A stretch of 64,000 bases of DNA. It comes from Streptomyces sp. NBC_00285. GTDB taxonomy: Bacteria; Actinomycetota; Actinomycetes; Streptomycetales; Streptomycetaceae. Numbering within the stretch: the first letter of the stretch is position 1; the number at the start of each line of letters is the position of its first letter. Location: contig NZ_CP108055.1 of the NCBI RefSeq assembly GCF_036174265.1, positions 8,804,001 to 8,868,000 on the forward strand, read 5' to 3'. The translations under genes were made by a program, and so were the position numbers. Below are positions 33,070 through 41,959 of this stretch, piece by piece. The notes under the pieces were generated by a model that saw only the letters and a program-made list of their open reading frames with translations, did not search any database and had not been told where the DNA came from.

Positions 33070-34139
33070 AGGACCTTCTCCACGGGCTTGTCGCCCTCCT
33101 CGACGAGACGGGCGAGGATACGGCGGGCGGCGAGACCTCCGGTGTCGATGTTGATGCTCAGTTCCTGGTAGCCGGTGCGCTCGGTGCCCAGCGTCCTGTG
33201 GAGCAGGTTGAGCGCGTCGACGTCCTGCATGACGACGGTGTGGTTGTTGCCCCGCAGGAACTCGGTGACCTCGGCGACCTCGGTCGCCCAGTCGCGCGAG
33301 ACCATCCAGAAGTCGTACACCTTGCCGTCGTCGGACGGCGTGATGGCGTACGTGATCTCGGTGTGGAAGCCGTTCGGGTCGCTGCCGTCGGCCTCGGGCA
33401 GCACACCGACCGGGGCTATGCGGCTGTGCAGCAGATACAGGCAGGGGGCGTGGTACTCGATGTCCTGCCAGCGGGTGATCCGGCCCTCGATGCCGGTGGA
33501 CCTGGCGTAGAACGGCGGGCATTCGGCGTCGTCCATGTGCCGGCTCACCCGCACGATGCCTGCGCCCTCGTCGACCTCGGTGGTGATCGGCGTCTCGGCG
33601 ACCTCCGGGGTGCCGATGTAACCGCCGTGCAGATAGGTCTCGTGGGACAGGTCGAGGAGGTTGTCGACCAGCAGCCCGTAGTCGGCGTCGATCGGCTCCA
33701 TGCCGCGGACGGTGACCCAGCCGGGGGAGTCGAGGTGCCTGGCCCGCGGGATGGTGTCGGCGTCGGCGAGTGCCGGGTCGCCGATCCACACCCAGACCAG
33801 GGAGTCCACCTCGGCGACGGGGTAGGAGGCGACGCGCGCGGTACGCGGTACGCGCTTCTGGCCGGGCACGTACACACAGGTGCCCGTCCTGTCGTAGGTG
33901 AACCCGTGGTACCCGCACACGAGCTTGTCGCCGTCCAGCCGACTGGGCTTCTCGTGCAGCGGGAACCTGCGGTGCACACAACGGTCGGCGAGCGCGACGG
34001 GCGTCCCGTCCTCCTCGCTGCGGTAGAAGACGAGGGGCTCACCGAGGATCGTCCGGCCGAGCAACTCCTCACGCCCGACCTCATGGCTGTAGGCGGCGAC
34101 GTACCACTGGTTCCTGGCGAATGCGGTGGTGTGCGGCAT
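33066..34139 (-). CDS. Rieske non-haem iron oxygenase (vanillate O-demethylase-like)
   Basis: A 357-residue oxygenase alpha subunit. The Rieske [2Fe-2S] ligands are C54, H56, C75 and H78 (ADRCVHRRFP and LVCGYHG). The catalytic iron site is in the region NLLDLSHETYLHGG near residue 155-170, with an Asp bridging the centres. Length and N-terminus (ARNQWYVAAYSHEVG) match VanA-type O-demethylases and related aromatic hydroxylases. With the VanB-like reductase it would demethylate or hydroxylate a methoxylated or carboxylated aromatic, and the ABC importer and IclR regulator upstream support an aromatic-acid route. Confidence 0.92.
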   Translation of the reverse strand: MPHTTAFARNQWYVAAYSHEVGREELLGRTILGEPLVFYRSEEDGTPVALADRCVHRRFPLHEKPSRLDGDKLVCGYHGFTYDRTGTCVYVPGQKRVPRTARVASYPVAEVDSLVWVWIGDPALADADTIPRARHLDSPGWVTVRGMEPIDADYGLLVDNLLDLSHETYLHGGYIGTPEVAETPITTEVDEGAGIVRVSRHMDDAECPPFYARSTGIEGRITRWQDIEYHAPCLYLLHSRIAPVGVLPEADGSDPNGFHTEITYAITPSDDGKVYDFWMVSRDWATEVAEVTEFLRGNNHTVVMQDVDALNLLHRTLGTERTGYQELSINIDTGGLAARRILARLVEEGDKPVEKVL

Positions 34140-34371
34140 GGCTGCGGCTCCCGTCGTTGGGTGACGACGACATCGTCCGGAAGGGCGTCATGGGAGCGCA
34201 ATACCTCTTCCGTCTCACGGAAGCAGATCGGTGAAAGGCCTGTTCAGGGTATGTAGTCCCTCGTGGGGTCGAGTCGGGATGGGCTCGGGCCGACACGCGG
34301 CACTGTGTCTGCATCGCTGGGCTACGTGTCTGCTTCAGGGGTGTTGACCTACGAGGCTGATCCCAATTGGG

Positions 34372-34570
34372 GGTGAGGGTGAGGCCGGGCTGGGCAGCCA
34401 TTTCCAGGCCCTCGAAGGCGAGGGCGGGGGCGCCGACGGACTGGTGGTGGAAGCGGTTGGTGCCGGTGCTGTGGTGGCGGACGTCCTGGGCGCCCCAGCT
34501 GGTGCGGAACTCCGCGCGGCGGGTGGACAGTTCCTGATCCAGCGCCGTGGCAAGGAGATCGTCGAGACCC
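34372..34570 (-). pseudogene. Remnant of MmyB-type XRE regulator C-terminus
   Basis: Translation gives ELSTRRAEFRTSWGAQDVRHH, then TGTNRFHHQSVGAPALAFEGLEMAAQ and GLTLT. This matches the C-terminal end of MmyB-like regulators (S.eFR..Wa.hdVr, HP.vG.l.l.y..l). No helix-turn-helix or PAS-like part lies upstream and the usual VYTAEPG ending is lost, so only a fragment of about 65 residues remains. Confidence 0.6.
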
Positions 34571-34948
34571 CCGCCGACACCATCACCTGGACCCTGTTTG
34601 TTTCCTGACCGCCGACGCCGACGGCCCGGCGCGCATGCCACGGGTGGGTGGCGTTGCTGCCGGGCCGTCAGTCACTCACGCGGTCTCACTTTGCGTGCGA
34701 AGCCCTGCGGCGACGTCCGCGAAGCATCAACATGCCGCTGGCAGCGATGATCAGCATGCGCTGTAAAGCGTTCAGCTCTGTCCCGTAGTCGATGGCCAGC
34801 GGGGTCGCTGGAACCAGGACCCCGCACGTGGCGAGCGCGAGCTATGGTCGGCATACGGCGCGCCCGCGTCGCTGCCGGCTGTGATCCGACCACGGTGTGT
34901 GACACCCCGAGGCCGTCGAACCCGTCACGTACGGGGCCTGGTGGAGGG
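34571..34948. other. Intergenic region without a supported gene
   Basis: No open frame has family resemblance. A possible short basic membrane-like peptide on the minus strand near 34700-34830 lacks a usable start. Confidence 0.5.
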
Positions 34949-36094
34949 TCAGGCGCCCGGGTGCAGACCGGGCCAGCCGGGTGTCGGGTCGCCCTTGACC
35001 TCGCCGAAGTAGAGGGCGAAGGTCTGCTTCAGCCGCTCGACCTGGGCCCGGTCCTCCATGAAGCGAGGGAACCCGTCCACGTTGGCGTTCGGGTACTCCC
35101 AGATCGGCTTCAGGCCGGTGGGCGGCGCGATGTCCGTGCGCACCGACCAGCCGTTGGAGGTCTGACGCTCGGTGGACAGCTGCCAGTTGAGGTAGAGCTT
35201 GGCCGCCGTGGGGTTGGCGGCCTGCTTCAGGATCGCGATCCGCTGGCCCCACGCCATGAACGGGTGCCCGTCGGTCATCATCCAGCGGGTCGGGGTGGTG
35301 GCGAGCGGGTTGCCGCCCGCGCCGACGCCGATGATCTTCTCCTTGCTGGCGACGGCGGCGCCGGGGGAGAAGGAGCCGCGGGCGAACTGCGGCTGCTGTG
35401 CGGCGAAGTCGGCCACCCAGTCCCAGCCGTAGGTCTCGGCGTAGAGGGCGAAGAGGTAGAGCACCGCGTCGTCGTCGTGCGGGTAGGAGGAGGCGATGGC
35501 GCCCTTCCAGCGCGGGTCGACCAGGTCCAGCGGCGTCTGCGGCGCGTCGGCCCCGGCCGCCGCCACGTCGTACAGGTAGCTGAAGGCGATGACCATGCCG
35601 GCCACCCAGGCGCCGTCCGGGTCCCTGAACTTCTTGTGGAGCTTGCTGAAGCCGGCGGGCTTGTAGTTCAGCAACCGCCCCTGACGCTTCCAGCGGGTGA
35701 AGTCCTGCAGCGTCTGCAACTGCACCACGTCGGGGACCAGGGTGTCCGTCGCGAACTGGTTGTCCACGCGGACGTCGTGGTACTTGCTGTAGTCCACGAT
35801 GAGGTTGAGGTCGATCTCTGGGAACCGCGCGCGGAAGGCGGTCCGGGCGCCCGCACCGCTGCCCGAATTGGCGAGGTCGCCGCCCGCGTAGATCACGAGC
35901 TTGCCGCCTTCGGCGACGGCGGCCTGGTACAGCTCGTCGAGGGTCCTGGTCTCCTCGGAGCCGGCGCCGGCTCCGCGTGCGGATGTGACCGGGGAGGCCG
36001 CGGCGGGGGACGCGGTGGCGCCGAGCGTGCCGAGGCCGAGCGCGGCGCCCGCTCCGGTAGCCAGGAGTCGTCGTCGACTGGGAATGCTGGTCAC
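34949..36094 (-). CDS. Orphan extracellular solute-binding protein, Tat-exported
   Basis: A 381-residue periplasmic-binding-type protein. The signal contains twin arginines (SIPSRRRLLATGAGAALGLG) and ends near SPAAAS. The mature part (LYQAAVAEGGKLVIYAGGDLAN, then IDLNLIVDYSKYHDVRVDNQF) resembles iron(III)/polyamine-type binding proteins (family 1). GTG 36094 has GAAAGGG about 8 bp upstream and overlaps the preceding small gene (GTGA). No lipobox and no permease or ATPase genes are nearby, so it may feed a transporter elsewhere, or act as a soluble binding or sensing protein. Confidence 0.82.
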   Translation of the reverse strand: MTSIPSRRRLLATGAGAALGLGTLGATASPAAASPVTSARGAGAGSEETRTLDELYQAAVAEGGKLVIYAGGDLANSGSGAGARTAFRARFPEIDLNLIVDYSKYHDVRVDNQFATDTLVPDVVQLQTLQDFTRWKRQGRLLNYKPAGFSKLHKKFRDPDGAWVAGMVIAFSYLYDVAAAGADAPQTPLDLVDPRWKGAIASSYPHDDDAVLYLFALYAETYGWDWVADFAAQQPQFARGSFSPGAAVASKEKIIGVGAGGNPLATTPTRWMMTDGHPFMAWGQRIAILKQAANPTAAKLYLNWQLSTERQTSNGWSVRTDIAPPTGLKPIWEYPNANVDGFPRFMEDRAQVERLKQTFALYFGEVKGDPTPGWPGLHPGA

Positions 36095-36393
36095 TGGGGT
36101 AACCCTTTCTGCGTGGGGGCAGTGGTGGGCCCGGTATAAGGGCGGCGGACCGCCTTGGCCGGGAGGGCGGGAGCGAAAGCAGCGAAGTCGGTGGTCTCGT
36201 ACGGTCTGCGCCTCAGACCGGCGGTGAGCTTGCCCGAGCCGAGGATGTCGGAGGCGAGCCGGTGGCCGTCGGTGGGGGTGAGGTCGGCGTCGGTCGGCAG
36301 CGCCTCCTGCTCGCTGTTGACGAGGACGGCGGTTCCTGACTTGCTGCCGACCGGAACGTCCAGATCGAGGCCGGTGAATTCGCGTGTGCTCAT
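36091..36393 (-). CDS. Hypothetical 100-residue protein coupled to binding protein
   Basis: Starts at ATG 36393 (STREFTGLDLDVPVGSKSG) and overlaps the binding-protein start by four bases, which indicates translational coupling. The sequence is Pro-rich near its end (PALPAKAVRRPYTGPTTAP), acidic early, and has no signal peptide, cysteines or recognisable motif. Codon usage is similar to its neighbours. I do not recognise it. It could be a small partner or a shortened remnant of a larger enzyme. Confidence 0.55.
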   Translation of the reverse strand: MSTREFTGLDLDVPVGSKSGTAVLVNSEQEALPTDADLTPTDGHRLASDILGSGKLTAGLRRRPYETTDFAAFAPALPAKAVRRPYTGPTTAPTQKGLPQ

Positions 36394-36445
36394 CAGGACT
36401 CTTCGCTGTTCGGTCGAGGATGGGGCCCGCTGACGCGAGCCATTC

Positions 36446-36471
36446 ATCTGACAAGACGGTATCTGACAGAT
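36446..36471. promoter_or_regulatory. ATCTGACA direct repeat and ATCTGACAGAT palindrome
   Basis: ATCTGACA occurs at 36446-36453 and again within the palindrome ATCTGACAGAT at 36461-36471, 53 bp upstream of the small-protein start. The layout suggests an operator, possibly of a GntR-type repressor, controlling the binding-protein operon. Confidence 0.45.
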
Positions 36472-36633
36472 CAGGCATTGTTGTCATGGGGGCACTCGGT
36501 GTGATGCGAGTCGCACCGGGTCTGCTGTTGCGGCCACCGTCGGCCGGGTGGGTGGTGGCGTGGCGTGAAGTGCATGGGGCGTGGGCGGAGTTGGGAGAGA
36601 GCCTGCGGAGGACCGCAGCACCGGCGGAGCGCA

Positions 36634-36783
36634 GAGATTCCTCGCCGCGTTCAGCGGGATCGCACCCCACCTGCGACCCCACCGCCACGGCCTGTCCGCT
36701 ACCCGCTGCCGAGCCGAGATGATCATCTGCTTCACCATCTGGGATCACATCACCGGCATTGCCGGCCTGCCCGCAACAACCTG
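36634..36783 (+). pseudogene. C-terminal fragment of a transposase
   Basis: An open frame ending in TGA at 36783 encodes RFLAAFSGIAPHLRPHRHGL, then TIWDHITGIAGLPATT. The pattern RFL..FS.I.PH.RP.RH with a following WDxITG is the C-terminus of an actinobacterial transposase family that I cannot name with certainty. The catalytic part is missing, so this is a dead fragment. Confidence 0.5.
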
Positions 36784-36824
36784 ACCCGGGCCGACACCCG
36801 GGCCGGTCGCGGTCCAGCACACGG

Positions 36825-38459
36825 TCAGGCACTCACGCACCCAACAACGTGCCAGCGCCCTCCGGATTCCGCCCAGGTCGCCACCGGCGTACGGCGTGGT
36901 CGGGCCCGCTGACGTACCCGTTGCCACCTCTTCGACCGTGCCCTGGCTGGAGTTGAGGATGTGGGAGGGCGGGAAGGCCGGAATGCTTGGGCTTCAGTCC
37001 GAGGGGCAAGTCGACGCGGTGCGGTTACGCGGCGCGGGTGAACTGCCACCAGTTCATGTTGAACAGGTAGCCGCTGCCGCCGGTGAACTGCAGGTAGAGG
37101 TCCTGGGTTCCCGTCGCGCCGTTCACCGGGCAGGTCACCGTGGTCCAGGCCTGCCAGCCGCCGGTGTTCGGCACACTGCACCGTCCCGCTCGGACTGCCC
37201 AGGCGCAGCTCGACGGTGCCGCCGCCGCCGGCGGAGGCCACGCGCGCCGTGTAGGAGGAGGCGCCGGCGCCGAAGGCCACTCCCTTGACCTTGATGGAGT
37301 CGCCGGGTTCGATCCAGCCGACGTCCATTCCGCCGTCACTGGTCCATTCGGTCTCGATCCCGGAACCCCAGGCGATCGTCTCGGCCTCCTGGCGTACGTA
37401 CGGGTCAAGCGCACCGACCTGGGGTGCACCGATGTTCGTCATGTTGATCGTCGGGATCGTTCCGTCAGCGTTGTAGGAGAACTTCTCCACTGCGACCGAG
37501 CGGGTGAAGCCGCCGCCGCCCGGGAGGGCGCCGTTGTGGTAGAAGAAATACGAGTTGCCCTGAAAGTCCACGATGCCCGGGTGGTTGGTGAAGGCGCTGC
37601 CCTGGGCGGGCATGACCGTTCCACGGTAGGTCCACGGCCCGGTCGGGCTGGGTGCCGTGGAGTAGGCGATGAACTCCGAGCAGCACTTGGCCGCATACAC
37701 CATGTAGTACAGGCCGTTCCGCTTGTAGACCCAGGGTGCTTCTTCGTACAGCGTGGGGCGGTCGGGGTTGTCGGTGCGGGTTCCGAAGCCCGCGGTGGTG
37801 AGCGGAATTTGGGCGGGGCTGCCTGCGTACGACGTCATGTCCGCGTTCAGCTTGACGTACCACAGGTTCGGATGGCCCCAGTACAGGTAGGCCTGGCCGT
37901 CGTCGTCGATGAAGACGGTCGGGTCGATCTCACTGTTCTCCACCAGCGGGTGGCCGAGGGCGTCCCGGAACGGGCCGGTGGGGCTGTCCGACACCGCCAC
38001 GCCGATGGCCATCCGGCCGGTCGCCCGGGCCGTCACCGGCACATACCAGTAGAACTTGCCGTCCCGTTCGACGGCCTGGCCCGCCCACGCGTCGGTGGAC
38101 GCCCAGCTGAAGGTGGCCAGGCTGAGCGGCGAGCCGTGGTCGGTCCAGTTGACCATGTCGGCGGAGGACCACACCCGCCAGTCCTTCATCACGAAGGAGG
38201 AGTTGGAGCCGTCCTCGTCGTGCCCGGTGTAGAGGTAGACCCGTCCGTTGTAGACCAGCGGGGCCGGGTCGGCGGTGTAGACGTGCTGCACGATCGGGTT
38301 GTCGGCTCTGGCCGCTGTGGGATGCACCACGGCGGGAAGGACGGCGAACGCCAATATGAGGATCAGTCCCCAGGTTGCCCGGGCGAGTCTCGTACCGGTG
38401 GCGGGTGATCTCACCGCGGTCGGGTGAGCCGTTGGCCTGTGTGCGGCGGTACTGGCCAT
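36825..38459 (-). CDS. Secreted GH43 arabinanase/arabinofuranosidase with frameshifted CBM6
   Basis: The open frame encodes 544 residues: a signal peptide (residues 20-50, ending TAARA), then a five-bladed GH43 domain. The catalytic base is in YTADPAPLVYNGRVYLYTGHD, the pKa-modulating Asp in SEIDPTVFIDDDG and the acid Glu in YEEAPWVYKRNG. A CBM6 module starts at QEAETIAWGSGIETEW. The frame is lost near 37176: downstream, the original CBM6 end is intact in another frame (to the TAA at 37025), while this frame runs on for about 115 unrelated residues. ATG 38459 has GGAAGG upstream. The catalytic domain is probably still active. Confidence 0.83.
   Translation of the reverse strand: MASTAAHRPTAHPTAVRSPATGTRLARATWGLILILAFAVLPAVVHPTAARADNPIVQHVYTADPAPLVYNGRVYLYTGHDEDGSNSSFVMKDWRVWSSADMVNWTDHGSPLSLATFSWASTDAWAGQAVERDGKFYWYVPVTARATGRMAIGVAVSDSPTGPFRDALGHPLVENSEIDPTVFIDDDGQAYLYWGHPNLWYVKLNADMTSYAGSPAQIPLTTAGFGTRTDNPDRPTLYEEAPWVYKRNGLYYMVYAAKCCSEFIAYSTAPSPTGPWTYRGTVMPAQGSAFTNHPGIVDFQGNSYFFYHNGALPGGGGFTRSVAVEKFSYNADGTIPTINMTNIGAPQVGALDPYVRQEAETIAWGSGIETEWTSDGGMDVGWIEPGDSIKVKGVAFGAGASSYTARVASAGGGGTVELRLGSPSGTVQCAEHRRLAGLDHGDLPGERRDGNPGPLPAVHRRQRLPVQHELVAVHPRRVTAPRRLAPRTEAQAFRPSRPPTSSTPARARSKRWQRVRQRARPRRTPVATWAESGGRWHVVGCVSA
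37025..37180 (-). pseudogene. Out-of-frame CBM6 C-terminus of the GH43 gene
   Basis: The second frame reads VPNTGGWQAWTTVTCPV, then TGTQDLYLQFTGGSGYLFNMNWWQF and ends in TAA at 37025. This is the canonical last third of CBM6. A deletion of about 10 bp (missing VxGTC-type residues) near 37176 would explain the loss of frame. A sequencing error is possible. Confidence 0.7.
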
Positions 38460-38532
38460 GGTGTGGTCCTTCCTGGTGCTGCGGGTCGGGGACTGAGTAG
38501 CTGGTCAGATGCGGGGAGGAACGTTGCCGCGC

Positions 38533-39090
38533 TCGGGGTGCGGTCAGCGCGAACCGTGCGATGCGGACGGAGCCGCCGAGTGTCCGCGTGGTGTGGTGGG
38601 AAAGGGCGAAGCGGTAGCCCGTGAAGAACTGCCGGGTGCGGCCCCTGGTGAACGCGGGCCCCAGGCGGGTCAAGCTGGTGCCGTCGGTGCTGTGGAGAAG
38701 GTTCCCGGACGGGGGGCGCCGGGGCGGATGTCGGCGGCCGCGCGCAGCCGGATACGACCGCCCGTGACGTTGGCGCTCGCGACTTCGGCGCCGGTGGTGT
38801 TCCAGTTGCTGTCCGTCGCGGATCGTTGCGTAGTCCAGCTGGATGGTCGCGGTGGAGGTGGGTCCCTGAATCCGGTGGGTGAGGGTATTGCGCGCCCGGT
38901 ACAGGTGGTTGGTGGCCGTCGCGGTGCGCAGGGTCAGGCCGTTGTTGACGGACCACTTGTCGTCGTCCGGATTGTGGTTCCCTTCCCGCTTCGGTTTCAC
39001 GGTCGTTGCGTCGTAGGTGTCGCCGCCGGTCAGTGGGGTGCCCTGGCGGGGTGGCGGCGGCGGGACGGGGCTGGGACAGGACGTGCCCCA
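38533..39090 (-). pseudogene. Decayed GH43 C-terminal domain, paralogue of the 41960-44059 gene
   Basis: Pieces in three frames match the C-terminal beta-sandwich of the neighbouring GH43 gene: TYDATTVKPKREGNHNPDDD, VNNGLTLRTATATNHLYRAR, then NWNTTGAEVASANVTGGRIR and FFTGYRFALSHHT. About 35 residues are deleted between LDYATIRDG and NWNTTG, and at least two frameshifts are present. A possible signal peptide (PRPRLCRAAVVLVSG) lies further upstream near 39150, so the whole catalytic domain appears to have been deleted from a former secreted enzyme. Confidence 0.7.
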
Positions 39091-39406
39091 GGCACGGCCT
39101 GCGAGTTGGACGTCGGGCCGGCCGCGTCAGGCCTGATACGAGGACCACGGCCGCGCGGCACAGGCGCGGGCGCGGCATGGTGCGGGTGACGTCACGCGAT
39201 GCTCCAGGAGGCGATCGGGGCTCGTCGCACGAATGCCGGGTGCACCCTTCAAGGTCCGGCACTTGGCGTGTGGGGGAGAGCCTTACTGGTACGGATGATG
39301 CGGGTGTTGTCATGCCCGGCATGTGCACCATGCGCAAGTCGCTTCGGCGGGCGTGTTCGAGACTGCGAACGTGGACCGACCCTTCGGACGGCATGGATCC
39401 TAGGAG

Positions 39407-39850
39407 TTGAGAGCGGGCAGCACAAGATCCTTGATCGACCCATTCATTCCGAAGATCGAGGAGTGGGGCGACCGGTCGCAGCGCGTGGTGCGAGCCGGCA
39501 AGCTCACGAACGCCTCCAGCTACTGGGGTTCACCGGGGACGAGCGGACGACGCGGCGGGCGGTCGCACGGGCGAAGGGAGCGGTGGCGGTCCGGCCGCCG
39601 TCGTACTTGACCGGCTGTGGATCGCCGAGCCCTCGCCGAACTCCGCGGGGCCTGTGCGGCCTTCTGGCGACAGGTCGGCACCTGCGTCCACCGCGAGACA
39701 GGCAGGGCGCCGGCCTCCCCGCCCGAGGCTCGAACGCACCCGCCTGCGCCCGCTGCCCCTCACACCCTCAATTTGGGCCGGGCGGCAACCTGTTCGGGAG
39801 CGGCGGCAACCAGTACTGCAGCGGCGCCTGTCCAGGCCCGCGCCCGCATC
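39407..39850 (+). pseudogene. Decayed IS21-type transposase (IstA) fragments
   Basis: Two IstA-like pieces are joined with the catalytic core missing. The first reads IPKIEEWGDRSQRVVRAGK in one frame and AHERLQLLGFTGDERTTRRA in the next, then DRLWIAEPS. The second reads ALAELRGACAAFWRQVGTCV, HRETGRAP and APHTLNLGR, typical of the IstA C-terminus. At least two frameshifts and an internal deletion make it inactive. No partner IstB or inverted ends were found. Confidence 0.65.
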
Positions 39851-39859
39851 ACTACCTGA

Positions 39860-41545
<1,686 letters not shown>

Positions 41546-41615
41546 CCGGTGGCGTGACGCAGGTGCTGGTGTTCCTGACGTTCGCGGGCAACTACGTACG
41601 CGAACGGGGTGAGCG

Positions 41616-41891
41616 TCACAGCGAGCGATCAGGAACGGGTGGAGTCGGAGCGGCGGGGTCGGTGAAAGGCCGAGCCGACCCACTGCTTGGCGCGTACGAC
41701 CTCGAAGGATCTGCATCCCCCTTTTTCGCCGCGTCGGCCGCCATGACCGCGAGGTAGGCGTGGGCGGGCACGGCCAGGGTGATGTGCCGATACCAGCCGA
41801 TGTGACGACGGACCTCGTACTGGTCCAAGCCGCACTCGTTCTTCGCCGCCTGAAAGCACTCCTTTCGGACCTCGCTGTCGGCCGTGCGCAG
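41616..41891 (-). pseudogene. C-terminal remnant of IS701-type transposase
   Basis: The minus strand encodes ECFQAAKNECGLDQYEVRRH, then GWYRHITLAVPAHAYLAVMAA and a short degraded tail. This is the conserved C-terminal region of IS701-family transposases (E.FQ.AKN..GLD.Y.VR...W..HITL.M.A.A.LA). The N-terminal DDE-bearing part is absent. Confidence 0.65.
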
Positions 41892-41959
41892 ACCGAAACC
41901 CCCCCCTTGTCCAGCGGCGGGCAAGGGGAGTTTCGGTGGGCTTGAACCGGATACCGGTG

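Noticed and set aside
34490..34607. Plus-strand stretch ending LIQRRGKEIVETPADTITWTLFVS
   Set aside because: It lies opposite the MmyB remnant, has no clear start and no family resemblance, so it is not called as a gene.
34680..34830. Possible small basic membrane peptide on the minus strand (LIIAASGMLMLRGRRRR)
   Set aside because: A stop codon lies just upstream and no ATG or GTG start with a ribosome site is available except one that would give about 23 residues.
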